Origin: a virus
Strand: one strand, 5' to 3'
Length of the DNA stretch: 38,512 nt
Virus record (IMG/VR): IMGVR_UViG_3300049098_000121
Span: 1-38,512 of that record
Each line of letters begins with the position of its first letter. Position 1 is the first letter of the stretch. Position numbers and translations under genes: made by a program. The notes beneath the pieces were generated by a model that did not search any database, had not been told where the DNA came from, and was given only the letters and a program-made list of their open reading frames with translations. Positions 28,320 to 36,412 of this stretch are shown piece after piece.

Positions 28320-30031
28320 ACGCCGTATGCCCTCCTGATCGGGCCGTTGCGCTGTGCGTCTCTATAAACAAGCTGAGCGCCTTCCTGTGCGGCCCTTGCC
28401 ATGGCTTCAGTCAATGTCTTATCTCCGTTGCCTGTAACGCTGATGTTTTGATTGATGATTGTCCCGCCCAGCGAGTCGTTCGGCGTGATATTGCCGCTGC
28501 TGGCACCCATGGTCAGCAATTCAGGCCCTTCCTCACCGACAAGGTATGATTTACCAGACAATACAGGCCCGCCCATGGCTTTTCCGCCGGCAAATATAGC
28601 GCCTATACCTGCAGCAATGGGGTTTCCAGATGAAGCAAGCGCGCCGCCAATCGCTTTAAATATTTGACTGGAGGCGTATTCTGCGGCCATTCTGCGTAAC
28701 GTATTACCAAATGATTTCAACATCCCGTCAAGCCCGTCCTCGAACGGATCAAACAGGAAATCTGCAAACGCATCTTGCATATTTCTTGCTGCCTGTCTGC
28801 TTATTTCTGATAACTCACCATAAGTTTCTTTTGCTTTTTCTGCCTGCTCTCCAAATTGAACCGCTAATTTTCGCTGAACATCTCTGACATCATCTAACGA
28901 AACAAGGTTCGTTCTTGCTGCTGCGTCTAATCGCCCCATTCTCTCAATGAAGTTTTCAAGAGGTGTTTTTGTGTCAGCGACTGCCAGGTTGTAATCTCTA
29001 AGCAGCGCTTCCATTTTTTCTATCCAGGCTAGATATTTCGGATCTTGTTCCGGAGTCCCTGTTGTTAATTTACCGCCCACCGTGCTGGTACTGGTCGCGC
29101 CTGGCACTGTAAATTCTGGCGCTGTCAGAGCCTTTCTTTTCTTCCTAAGTAAATCAAGTTCTTTTCTAAGGTTCTCAACCTTAACCTTTCCGTATCCGTT
29201 CTTTTTCAGGATCTCTTCATACTTGATCAGTTCTTTTTGGGTTTTGACGATATCCTGGTTAACTTTCGCAACAGCATCGAAGTCAGTACTGGTTAATTTT
29301 CCTATAAATTTATAGATGGAAAGAAAAAACTTTTTATATCGATTTCCAATACTGGTCAGTAAATTATTCCAGTCATCATTCAGCTTTTCGAGATTTTGAT
29401 TGTCTAATCGTTCAATCACCAGACCCAGGTCGCGCATTTCCTGCCTGGCCTGCTTCGCGCCATTAGCCATATTGACCATGGCAACACCGGCACGACTAAA
29501 GGCCGCATTTGCGATAGCAGCTTTCTCTGCCGCGCTGGTTGTGCTTTCAATAGCGCGAAGAACAAGCATCAATGCCTCTTCCTGCGATTTTGAGGCTTTA
29601 ATATTGTTGAGCAGTTCCTGGTGAGAGTTTTTCAGGCCTGAAATCAGAGGCCCCATGCCGTTTTTGGCTTCACCGACCCGTTTCACAAAGGCGGTCATAT
29701 TGGAATTAAATTGAGACTGAGCGATACCGGCGCGATCAGCGATAAGCTGAAACTCCTGGTATTGCTCTGAGGTGAGGCCGATGACTCTGGACTGTTTTAG
29801 CATGGCATCGGTGGCCTGAAGGGTCCCGGTTGCAAATTTTTTGATGCTGACCAGTGTGCCTACGCCCACCAAACCTTTTGCCATGCCTGCAAACTCTTTT
29901 TTCATCTTTCTGACCGAGTTTGTGGTTCTGCGCTCAAAGCCCTGGATGGTTTTTGTGGCTTTTTGCAGGTCGGTGTGCAGCCGCTTGGTTTCCGCTTCCA
30001 GTTTAACGACTAACTTTGCCAAATCAGCCAT
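28316..30031 (-). CDS. Tape measure protein
   Basis: This protein of 571 residues starts ADLAKLVVKLEAETKRLHTDLQ-KATKTIQGFERR and is mostly helical with coiled coils. It includes an early SEQYQEFQLIADRAG segment and a C-terminal module DLFDPFEDGLDGMLK-like (FADFLFDPFEDGLDGMLKSF) followed by a Gly/Ala hydrophobic stretch (IAAGIGAIFAGGKAMGGPVL) and GEEGPELL, as in lambda H-like tape measures. The length sets the tail length; at 571 residues it predicts a rather short tail, under about 100 nm by the usual 0.15 nm per residue (estimate). It overlaps the T-frame stop by 8 nt. Confidence 0.92.
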   Translation of the reverse strand: MADLAKLVVKLEAETKRLHTDLQKATKTIQGFERRTTNSVRKMKKEFAGMAKGLVGVGTLVSIKKFATGTLQATDAMLKQSRVIGLTSEQYQEFQLIADRAGIAQSQFNSNMTAFVKRVGEAKNGMGPLISGLKNSHQELLNNIKASKSQEEALMLVLRAIESTTSAAEKAAIANAAFSRAGVAMVNMANGAKQARQEMRDLGLVIERLDNQNLEKLNDDWNNLLTSIGNRYKKFFLSIYKFIGKLTSTDFDAVAKVNQDIVKTQKELIKYEEILKKNGYGKVKVENLRKELDLLRKKRKALTAPEFTVPGATSTSTVGGKLTTGTPEQDPKYLAWIEKMEALLRDYNLAVADTKTPLENFIERMGRLDAAARTNLVSLDDVRDVQRKLAVQFGEQAEKAKETYGELSEISRQAARNMQDAFADFLFDPFEDGLDGMLKSFGNTLRRMAAEYASSQIFKAIGGALASSGNPIAAGIGAIFAGGKAMGGPVLSGKSYLVGEEGPELLTMGASSGNITPNDSLGGTIINQNISVTGNGDKTLTEAMARAAQEGAQLVYRDAQRNGPIRRAYGV

Positions 30032-30341
30032 TGGTTTTTTCCTTTGCGATGGCGAATAACTGGGTGATGACGTTGTTGGTTTCTTTTTTCTTTATCTCTT
30101 GCGCGTCTTTAAGCATAAAGTCATCACTCGAAAATTGTTTTTTAGAGAAAGCATTTGCAAACACACTGGCCAGTGTTGCCATGTGCCAGTTGTCGCGTTC
30201 TTGCCCAAAGGGTTCAAGCGAATAATAGGCCTCCCATTGCAGGAACTCCCTAATGCTCATGCGCCTTTCTAATTCTGAGACCGTGCAACCAAGGGCCAAG
30301 GCGAGCCTGAACTTAAATTTTAAGCCTGGCTGCTCTCTGAG
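30024..30341 (-). CDS. Tail assembly chaperone, T part made by -1 frameshift (GT-like)
   Basis: This frame has no good start of its own. It becomes connected to the G-like gene by a -1 slip at 30341-30347 and then reads LREQPGLKFKFRLALALGCTV, then SELERRMSIREFLQWEAYY. The phrase RLALALG-TV-ELE-RMS is typical of lambda-like T domains. The GT fusion would have about 203 residues. T binds the tape measure during tail assembly and is absent from virions. A TTG-initiated reading from 30299 is possible but unlikely. Confidence 0.8.
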   Translation of the reverse strand, partial: LREQPGLKFKFRLALALGCTVSELERRMSIREFLQWEAYYSLEPFGQERDNWHMATLASVFANAFSKKQFSSDDFMLKDAQEIKKKETNNVITQLFAIAKEKTNG

Positions 30342-30634
30342 TTTTTTATTTCTTCCTCGAACGGTCTCGTGATCTCAACCACTTTAAGCCCTATTTTAGT
30401 GATCACCGCCGGTTTTAGCTTCGTTAACAAAGCTGGATCTGACTCGAACAAATCACACCCGTGCAGCGCCGCAAACTCAGCCATTTTTATTTGATCGGAC
30501 TCAGCCAGTTGCAGCATTTCGCTGATATAGGTCAGCGGCACCTCATGTATCTCGACAGACCGGCCATCCCCCAGGTCAACGGAATCTGTGTTTAGCTTGT
30601 ATTCAGCCAGTAATTGATCTTTGGTTAAGTTCAT
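30320..30634 (-). CDS. Tail assembly chaperone, G-like
   Basis: This protein of 104 residues (MNLTKDQLLAEYKLNTDSVD ... VEITRPFEEEIKNSESSQ) lies between tail tube and tape measure genes, where lambda has G. It contains slippery codons near its end. Most ribosomes would make this short form and a fraction would slip into the T frame, the ratio being important for tail assembly. Start overlaps the tail tube stop as TGATG. Confidence 0.8.
   Translation of the reverse strand: MNLTKDQLLAEYKLNTDSVDLGDGRSVEIHEVPLTYISEMLQLAESDQIKMAEFAALHGCDLFESDPALLTKLKPAVITKIGLKVVEITRPFEEEIKNSESSQA
30341..30347 (-). other. Programmed -1 frameshift slippery site A AAA AAC
   Basis: The minus strand reads ATA AAA AAC in the G frame, so the heptamer A AAA AAC is in the right phase for simultaneous -1 slippage. 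The -1 frame continues open to 30024 into a T-like domain, with no stop between. Confidence 0.85.
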
Positions 30635-31059
30635 CAGGCTTCAGTCAGTGTAACGTCGCCGGACATTTTTACTGTGAAACTGATGGTATGGGCATCATCA
30701 ATGGATGGATTAATAACCCATGACAAACACGCACCGCCAAAGTCAAAGGTGTGCGTTGTGGTTCCATCCGTCATCACAAACTGAAAATTACGGTTGTTGC
30801 GACTATTGACGTCAGCAATCAGAGCCTGCTGCTCTGTATCCAACGGCACGTAATTACATTCAATAGCAATTTCCTGTCCATCTGCCAGCCCAGGGATATA
30901 TTCCTTGACGCAGTTGGAGTCAAAATTCGTGACTTCGACCAGTTCGTTTGTTTTTCCCAGTCCGGAGAGAGACTTTACTTCTCCGACTGTCGTAAATGCT
31001 TCCGTGATTTCGCCATCACCGCGCTTAAAGGTTAAGCCGCAAGTAAACGCATCAGACAT
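30634..31059 (-). CDS. Major tail tube protein
   Basis: This protein of 141 residues (FTCGLTFKRGDGEITEAFTT-VGEVKSLSGLGKTNELVEVT ... GLADGQEIAIECNY) closely follows the pattern of siphovirus tail tube proteins (lambda gpV N-domain family): V-S-SGLG-T-E-VEVT then FSFxVKxxG-type ending (TISFTVKMSGDVTLTE). It forms stacked hexamers around the tape measure. Strong AGAGGA ribosome-binding site, fitting high expression. No C-terminal Ig-like domain is present, unlike lambda gpV. Confidence 0.88.
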   Translation of the reverse strand: MSDAFTCGLTFKRGDGEITEAFTTVGEVKSLSGLGKTNELVEVTNFDSNCVKEYIPGLADGQEIAIECNYVPLDTEQQALIADVNSRNNRNFQFVMTDGTTTHTFDFGGACLSWVINPSIDDAHTISFTVKMSGDVTLTEA

Positions 31060-31071
31060 TGTTCATTCCTC

Positions 31072-31455
31072 TTAGTATGCAATCGTAATATTAAAAGATG
31101 TCCGATATTTTTTAACCTCGGACTCATACAGCGAATAAGGCTTATCCACCATTATTTTTTGAATAAAAGTTCCTGCATGGGTTTCATGCGTGATATTTTT
31201 TATCTCATTTCTGACGGTATTGGCCAGTGTTTTTGCGGCCGTCAAAGTGTCAGCCCAGCAATCAATCACAAAGTCATCCATTTCCAGCGACTGATAGCCG
31301 TCAAAGGTATAATCCATGTTCCCGCTGTCCGTACTAAAACAAATAAACGGGTAGGTTTTATTTTGTGGCGCTATTTCTGGGTATATCCGGGTGCTGACAA
31401 TATCCGTGATGGCGGTTTTGCCGGTGAGCAAGGTATAAACGGCCTCATCAATCAT
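31072..31455 (-). CDS. Tail terminator / completion protein (DUF3168)
   Basis: This protein of 127 residues has the DUF3168 pattern: ALxxLLTGxxA-type N-terminus (VYTLLTGKTAITDIVSTRIY-PEIAPQNKTYPFICFST), then VIDCWADTLTAAKTLANTVR, ending YRTSFNITIAY. It caps the tail tube and joins the head. Position between gp10-like and tail tube genes is standard. ATGA overlap with upstream gene. Confidence 0.85.
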   Translation of the reverse strand: MIDEAVYTLLTGKTAITDIVSTRIYPEIAPQNKTYPFICFSTDSGNMDYTFDGYQSLEMDDFVIDCWADTLTAAKTLANTVRNEIKNITHETHAGTFIQKIMVDKPYSLYESEVKKYRTSFNITIAY

Positions 31456-31907
31456 CGCGTGGCTTTCAAAACCTGTTTTTTAAGTTTCGCCTTCAACTCT
31501 GACAGCATCTTATTTTCCTTATCAATAAATGTTTTTGTTAACCAGTTTTTGCGCCGCAACGTATAGGGTTTAATGGATTTTTTATCCCGCATGGATATTT
31601 TATGCGGGCCGGTATCAATCAGCAGCCCGTACCAGGCCTCTTTAGCCACACCAATGGACACGGCAACTTTCCCATCTCTTACCCTGGAGGCCCTTTTTAT
31701 GTTTCTCCTGAGAAACCCAGGCGCCACCAGCCGCCCTTTATAGGTCCGGTGTGATTCATTCCCTACAGGTGCTTTGGCTTTCATCTCACGCAGCGTTGAA
31801 GTCGTGGCCTGCATTGCCGCCGAACGGATGGCCTTTGCTTGCAGTTTTGCATCCAGTGTATCGAGTTGTTTTAATAACTCATTGACCCCGGCCAGCTCTT
31901 TTGACAT
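31452..31907 (-). CDS. HK97 gp10-like head-tail joining protein
   Basis: This basic protein of 151 residues (ELLKQLDTLDAKLQAKAIRS-AAMQATTSTLREMKAKAP, then FLRRNIKRASR, AWYGLLIDTGPHKI) has the typical HK97-gp10 arrangement: an N-terminal helix pair and P-G-L-xI followed by the Y-xxxxE/DxG motif. It helps complete the tail and couple it to the head. Confidence 0.85.
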   Translation of the reverse strand: MSKELAGVNELLKQLDTLDAKLQAKAIRSAAMQATTSTLREMKAKAPVGNESHRTYKGRLVAPGFLRRNIKRASRVRDGKVAVSIGVAKEAWYGLLIDTGPHKISMRDKKSIKPYTLRRKNWLTKTFIDKENKMLSELKAKLKKQVLKATR

Positions 31908-31910
31908 CGC

Positions 31911-32231
31911 TCACAACCGCTCAACGCATTGCATGATAAGTTCTTTGTTCATCTCCATGGTATTGATAATGGATTCAATATCGAAAATACGAACACCATA
32001 GAGAATGCGATCAGAATGTAATACGCCCGAGAGATAGCGGATCCTTATCTCATGGGTCACTTCGCTATTCGTAGCCTGCCCGGCAAATGTTTCTTTGCTG
32101 CTTAACGGTGTTATTGAAGCCCACACCTCGGCTTTTGTTGCGTAGACTTTCTTTGGCTCGCCAATGGATTCAGGCGCTGTTGTCACCAGCCCCTGGATAG
32201 TAATTTGTTTATCCATCCGCCCTGCTCTCAT
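31911..32231 (-). CDS. Head closure / head-tail joining protein
   Basis: This protein of 106 residues begins MRAGRMDKQITIQGLVTTAP and contains VWASITPLSSKETFAGQATNSEVTHEIRIRYLSG, the pattern of Phage_H_T_join (SPP1 gp16-like) stoppers: M-RR-D--I-IQ then W-----L-G-E-------S--TH-I--R. It closes the portal after packaging. Confidence 0.87.
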   Translation of the reverse strand: MRAGRMDKQITIQGLVTTAPESIGEPKKVYATKAEVWASITPLSSKETFAGQATNSEVTHEIRIRYLSGVLHSDRILYGVRIFDIESIINTMEMNKELIMQCVERL

Positions 32232-32749
32232 ACAGCATGGATCCGGTAAGCGTTAAGCAACTGGTCTTCTGCTCGCAAAGTCACTTTATTTATTGGAACA
32301 CCCACAATATGATTCTCACGCTGCTCATACATTGTGCCGAATATCAGTTTTACCGCCTGGTCAATGTCAGCAGGGATCGCGCTGTAGCCTACGCCATAAG
32401 TAATAACCACGTTTTCTGGCTCCTGGTTGGTATCTGGCCAGTCAACGTCAGTAACAGGTTGTATTGTGGCCTCAACCTCTCGCAGGTCCAGGTAATACTC
32501 TGTAAACGACTGCAGCACGTCATCTGTATCGTAATATTCAACACTGATAACGCTTGATACAGGTGCTTTAGGCAGCGTTATCACCGGCTCAAAATCATCC
32601 AGATTATAAGTCTCCGTCACCGGGAGAATGATTCGGCCCGTGTAGTTCTCAGCGTATTTATAAGCGGCATCCAGCAAGGTTTGTATATAAGCATCTTCAC
32701 TGTCTGTATCAATTCTTGAATGTGCCTTGACATCAGCGACGGTTAGCAT
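32228..32749 (-). CDS. Head-tail connector (HK97 gp6-like)
   Basis: This protein of 173 residues begins MLTVADVKAHSRIDTDSEDA-YIQTLLDAAYKYAENYTGR, the signature of gp6-like connector adaptors, and ends in a helical LRAEDQLLNAYR segment. It forms the ring under the portal. It overlaps its upstream neighbour by one base (TAATG) and its downstream neighbour by 4 nt. Confidence 0.88.
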   Translation of the reverse strand: MLTVADVKAHSRIDTDSEDAYIQTLLDAAYKYAENYTGRIILPVTETYNLDDFEPVITLPKAPVSSVISVEYYDTDDVLQSFTEYYLDLREVEATIQPVTDVDWPDTNQEPENVVITYGVGYSAIPADIDQAVKLIFGTMYEQRENHIVGVPINKVTLRAEDQLLNAYRIHAV

Positions 32750-32901
32750 TATTTAGCCTTGTTCTTTTCTTGCGGCTTTGTCACTTTTTCGGCTTGTCCG
32801 GTTTCAATTAAACGCTTTTCTGTTTTTGCGTCTAACGTGACCGTATCGCCTGCAGCATAACTAAACGAGTCGCCAGCTATGGATGTGTTTAGTTTGATCA
32901 T
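32749..32901 (-). CDS. Small head-region protein
   Basis: This protein of 50 residues (MIKLNTSIAGDSFSYAAGDT-VTLDAKTEKRLIETGQAEKV) has a Lys-rich tail. Short proteins of this kind, with I-G-xFxYxAGxxVxL and L-xxGxAE, are commonly found right after the capsid gene. It starts just beyond the terminator at 32918-32947. Role unknown, possibly a capsid-connector accessory. Confidence 0.7.
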   Translation of the reverse strand: MIKLNTSIAGDSFSYAAGDTVTLDAKTEKRLIETGQAEKVTKPQEKNKAK

Positions 32902-32917
32902 AAATCCCCCATAGAGC

Positions 32918-32947
32918 AAAACCCCCACTATGAAAGCGAGGGCTTTT
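32918..32947 (-). terminator. Hairpin with T run directly after the capsid gene
   Basis: On the minus strand CCCTCGC (32942-32936) pairs with GTGGGGG (32928-32922), 7 bp including two G-U pairs, with A's before and GTTTT after. It lies 5 nt beyond the capsid stop. A partial terminator, or a 3' stabilising hairpin, would raise capsid mRNA relative to downstream genes. Confidence 0.65.
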
Positions 32948-32952
32948 CACCA

Positions 32953-34137
32953 TTAAGCCTGAATTAAATGCTTAACCGCCGCGGACAGTGTTAATTTACC
33001 GTCCATACGCTTGTACATTCTGAACCCAACCTGACCATTGGCCGCATACAGCTCATTAAGACGCTGCAGGATAGCCCCGCTGCGATCTGCTACAGTGTAG
33101 TAAGATAAATCACCAAACAGCACAGATTTAAGACCCGTGGTTGCAGCCTCACAAGCAGATGATGTCACCAGAGGTCTACCCAGTATCGTATCTGGCTGGC
33201 CTGCTTGTAAGCCTGGTTGCCATAGATACTGTGAGTTCCCATCCTTCAGCTTGCGGACAAGCTTCACGGTAGAGTCATTCATAATCCATGTTGCATTTCT
33301 GCGATAGGGACGACCCAAGGAATGATACAAGTCGATCATTTCATCGGAGGTGATCGCGGCTGCGCCAGCGGCAGAAACACCCAATGAAGAGCCATCGGTG
33401 ATACCTGTTGGCTGGGTTGAGCCTGCGCCGTTAATAAATGCGGCTTCTTCAGCAAGACCGAAGCGTTTACCAAAATTACGGGCAAGGTATGATGGAACAT
33501 CAAAGAAAGCATCCTGCAGTAATTCTTCAGAAACTTTGATAATGGTTCCAAGCTTGTAGGCACTCAAAACAACCTGACCAAACGCTGCGTCAGACTCGGT
33601 ATAAGCCGCTTCTTCAGCCGTCCATGTGGCAGTCCCTAATGAACTTTCTATGGGAATGTTTCGGTCAGATGCAGTATTAACAACAGTCACGTAATTACGG
33701 ATTTCGTTAATATCCTGCAAAGCTTCAACAAGCATAGTATCGAACTCTTCAGGAACGATATAACCACCCTCTGAGTCAGTACCGATTTGCAGGGCGTTTA
33801 AAATAACCGGATTCATCACTGAATTGCCATAACGCGCATAAGAGTCAAAAGCGTTCTTATAATCTTCAGATCCTAAACGTGATTTAAGACCTGAATTGCC
33901 AACAGTCGGCTTATGAGGAATAGATGATAAAACCTCAATGTCAGACTTTGCGTCAAGAATACGCTGCTCACGGTCAATCCTGGCTTTTAAGTTCGCCTGT
34001 TCTTCGTGCATATTGTCAATTTTTGCGTCTTCCTCAGCGGTAAGTTCGCGATCTTCTTTTTTGGCCGCATTTAGGACGGCATCCATTTCGTGAATAATAT
34101 TTCCACGTTCCTGGATTAAATCGTTAATATCTTTCAT
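32953..34137 (-). CDS. HK97-fold major capsid protein
   Basis: This protein of 394 residues has an N-terminal helical delta domain (about residues 1-75, DINDLIQERGNIIHEMDAVL, EEQANLKARIDREQRIL) that acts as scaffold and is usually removed by the prohead protease. The capsid fold follows: GTDSEGGYIVPEEFDTMLVE, RNYVTVVNTASDRNIPI, LGTIIKVSEELLQDAFFDVP, FINGAGSTQPTGIT, RRNATWIMNDSTVKLVRKLK and the C-terminal FGDLSYYTVADRSGA. These are characteristic of the Phage_capsid (HK97) family. AGGAAA ribosome-binding site. Terminator-like hairpins flank it on both sides. Confidence 0.96.
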   Translation of the reverse strand: MKDINDLIQERGNIIHEMDAVLNAAKKEDRELTAEEDAKIDNMHEEQANLKARIDREQRILDAKSDIEVLSSIPHKPTVGNSGLKSRLGSEDYKNAFDSYARYGNSVMNPVILNALQIGTDSEGGYIVPEEFDTMLVEALQDINEIRNYVTVVNTASDRNIPIESSLGTATWTAEEAAYTESDAAFGQVVLSAYKLGTIIKVSEELLQDAFFDVPSYLARNFGKRFGLAEEAAFINGAGSTQPTGITDGSSLGVSAAGAAAITSDEMIDLYHSLGRPYRRNATWIMNDSTVKLVRKLKDGNSQYLWQPGLQAGQPDTILGRPLVTSSACEAATTGLKSVLFGDLSYYTVADRSGAILQRLNELYAANGQVGFRMYKRMDGKLTLSAAVKHLIQA

Positions 34138-34161
34138 GATATTTCCTTTCTTTAAAGCAAT

Positions 34162-34183
34162 AAAAAAGGCACTAAAAAGTGCC
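34162..34183 (-). terminator. Intrinsic terminator between protease and capsid genes
   Basis: On the minus strand GGCACT-tttt-AGTGCC (6-bp perfect stem) is followed by TTTTTT. It lies within a 90-nt gap, 25 nt before the capsid start. It would cut read-through into the capsid gene unless polymerase is antiterminated, or it may act as an mRNA processing point. Confidence 0.78.
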
Positions 34184-34227
34184 CTAGATCATGGTTTAAG
34201 CGCGTCCACGCCTAATAAGCCGTCCGG

Positions 34228-34950
34228 CTATTCTTTTAACAAATTAAGCCGTTTTTCTTGCAGGCTTAATCTGTGTTTTGTTTCTTCTTCTGCTGGTTGC
34301 GATGAAATTTGTGCAGAAATCGTATTTTCTTTAATTTCTTTGATTTTTTCTGGTGCCACAGTCAATGTTGAGGCGTTTTTGGAAAGTTCTGGTATTTTTT
34401 TAGGTTTTGGCGCGTTTTTGATCCATGGCCGAGAAAATGCTGCTATTTTTGCCTCAATTTCTTCATCTGCATCAGCAAAACCGTATTCAATGGCTTCCGT
34501 GGCAGTAAACCATTTTTCCTCATTCATCCAGGTGGATATTTTTTCTTCACCAATACCCGTCCTTGCCTCATACGTATCGACTAAATTGCCTTTTATCGAC
34601 TCAAGTCTTTCTGCTACTTTGGTTAATTCTGACGCATCACCAGCCGCAAAAGTCCATGGATTGTGTATCATCATCTGTGAGTTAAACGCCATAGAAACGG
34701 TATCACCCGCCATTGCAATAATAGATGCGGCGCTCGCAGCCCATCCGTCAATTTTAATGGTGACGTTGCCTTTATGTTCTTTTAGAATGTTATAAATGCC
34801 TATCCCTTCAAACACATCGCCACCACCTGAATTAATGCGAACTATTACATCGCCATTTATTTCATCCAGTTGTTCTTTTATTTTCTTTCCAGTAACTCCG
34901 TCTGAAAACCAGCTTTCCCCTATATCGTCATAAATTAAAATTTCATTCAT
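34228..34950 (-). CDS. Prohead protease, ClpP-like (S14)
   Basis: This protein of 240 residues has an S14 serine-protease fold: VIVRINSGGGDVFEGIGIYN (residues about 35-54), the nucleophile Ser73 in GWAASAASIIAMAG, His96 in MMIHNPW and a likely Asp125 in GNLVDTYEAR. It would mature the capsid by removing the delta domain. A C-terminal extension of about 70 residues, rich in Lys/Pro/Glu, may serve scaffolding. It starts by overlapping the portal stop by 8 nt. Confidence 0.93.
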   Translation of the reverse strand: MNEILIYDDIGESWFSDGVTGKKIKEQLDEINGDVIVRINSGGGDVFEGIGIYNILKEHKGNVTIKIDGWAASAASIIAMAGDTVSMAFNSQMMIHNPWTFAAGDASELTKVAERLESIKGNLVDTYEARTGIGEEKISTWMNEEKWFTATEAIEYGFADADEEIEAKIAAFSRPWIKNAPKPKKIPELSKNASTLTVAPEKIKEIKENTISAQISSQPAEEETKHRLSLQEKRLNLLKE

Positions 34951-36412
34951 TGCCTAATTCCTCTAATTCTTTTTTGCAGTGCTTTAAAATATAAGGGACT
35001 GCCATCACTGGATCGGCATGAATCTCTGCGATCCGCTTGTCTGCGTAATTTTTCGCCTTAGAAACTGGGATCCTAAGAGCATCCGTTAAGACCTTTGTGA
35101 ACCTGTTGTAATATTTTTCAGCCCAATCCTTAAACTCATCCGGTGAATTCCTCTGCATTTCTACATTGATGGCCTTTGTTTCTTTTTCGCTTAACATGTT
35201 AGCCACTGAATTATTTAACTCCTGTTCGCGTTCTGAGGTGGTCGCCATATTTAATGGGGTTAAATACTCATCCAAGCCATCAACTTTGTTTTTGTTTTCC
35301 ATCTCCCTGACTTCGTTTCGATTCAACCACCCATCAGTAATACCTTTCCCGTATGCTTCAAACCGCGATTTTGTATCACCTCTCAATAGCGCATCAGCCG
35401 TGTGTGAAACTGTCAATTCATTCTGTTCCTGCAATGTGAACAGATCGCGCATTATGGTTTGCTCTATTCTTACCAGCCAGGGACGCAGTGTACTTGTGTA
35501 GTATTCAATGCCCTGGTGTTCAATGTTTGAATGAGTGGCTCTTTCCAGGTCTCCCACCTTATGAGGTGGCATCCGGTACCATCTCAAGACATCAGTTATT
35601 TGAAACTTCCTTGACTCTAGGAATTGCGCGTCATTGGCACTCATGCCAATCTGCGAATACTTCATCCCAGATTCTAAAATTAACGGTTTATATGCGTTTG
35701 CAGTACCTTGATGATTATCGGCCCATTGCTTCCTTAAGTGGTCAATCTGTTCCTTGGATAATGTCTGCGGAAATTCCAAGACGCCAGGGATTTGTGCTCC
35801 GTTTGAGTACATTTTTCCGCTTTGCTCTTCGCCTGCCTTAACCACACCCATAGACTCCCGCGCTAAGGCGACAGGAGACAACCCTGTCACCCCGTTACTT
35901 CCTATTGCTGCAATTCTCCATATTTCAGAGTCATTATAAACTCTTGCATTACCTTCTTCTTGATAATCAAAAACAAGTTTTCCGGCACCATTCCGGTCAA
36001 CGTGCATATATTTGGCATTTAATGGCTGCAACATTACAACACGACCGCCACGCCTGATAATTTGACAATAGGCATTGCCTCTTAAAGCAAGGTTCGCCAT
36101 AAGAAACTCACGCATTTCAAACGCTGTTTGTTCACCGTTTGGAGACACATTAAACAGCCTTGACAAAGGGTGGTCACGTAAAACCTCCCTGCCATCGTCA
36201 GATTTGCGGTAAATTTTTAATGGTAGACTGGCAACGTCTTCAGACAGTGTTCTCACACAAGCATAAACAACGCCTATCTGTAAAGCGTTATCTGGATTGA
36301 TGTAAACCCCTGAAGTGGTCGGTAATCCTACGCCTATTTGACGCCACCATTCTGGCTCTTTCAGTGTGGTATCATTGAAAAACCGCTTATACAGATTGTC
36401 AAAAATACTCAC
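34943..36412 (-). CDS. HK97-family portal protein
   Basis: This protein of 489 residues contains VVYACVRTLSEDVASLPLKIYRK, FLMANLALRGNAYCQIIRRGG, IWRIAAIGSNGVTGLSPVALAR, FQITDVLRWYRMPPHKVGDL and THSNIEHQGIEYYTSTLRPW. These are diagnostic for the phage_portal (HK97) family. The dodecameric ring is the DNA entry channel. Start codon is GTG at 36412, overlapping the TerL stop as GTGA. A polar, helical C-terminus extends past the core. Confidence 0.95.
   Translation of the reverse strand: MSIFDNLYKRFFNDTTLKEPEWWRQIGVGLPTTSGVYINPDNALQIGVVYACVRTLSEDVASLPLKIYRKSDDGREVLRDHPLSRLFNVSPNGEQTAFEMREFLMANLALRGNAYCQIIRRGGRVVMLQPLNAKYMHVDRNGAGKLVFDYQEEGNARVYNDSEIWRIAAIGSNGVTGLSPVALARESMGVVKAGEEQSGKMYSNGAQIPGVLEFPQTLSKEQIDHLRKQWADNHQGTANAYKPLILESGMKYSQIGMSANDAQFLESRKFQITDVLRWYRMPPHKVGDLERATHSNIEHQGIEYYTSTLRPWLVRIEQTIMRDLFTLQEQNELTVSHTADALLRGDTKSRFEAYGKGITDGWLNRNEVREMENKNKVDGLDEYLTPLNMATTSEREQELNNSVANMLSEKETKAINVEMQRNSPDEFKDWAEKYYNRFTKVLTDALRIPVSKAKNYADKRIAEIHADPVMAVPYILKHCKKELEELGNE

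Noticed and set aside
34136-34795. Plus-strand 219-codon frame opposite the prohead protease
   Set aside because: Antisense shadow of a clear ClpP-like gene; no family signal or start context.
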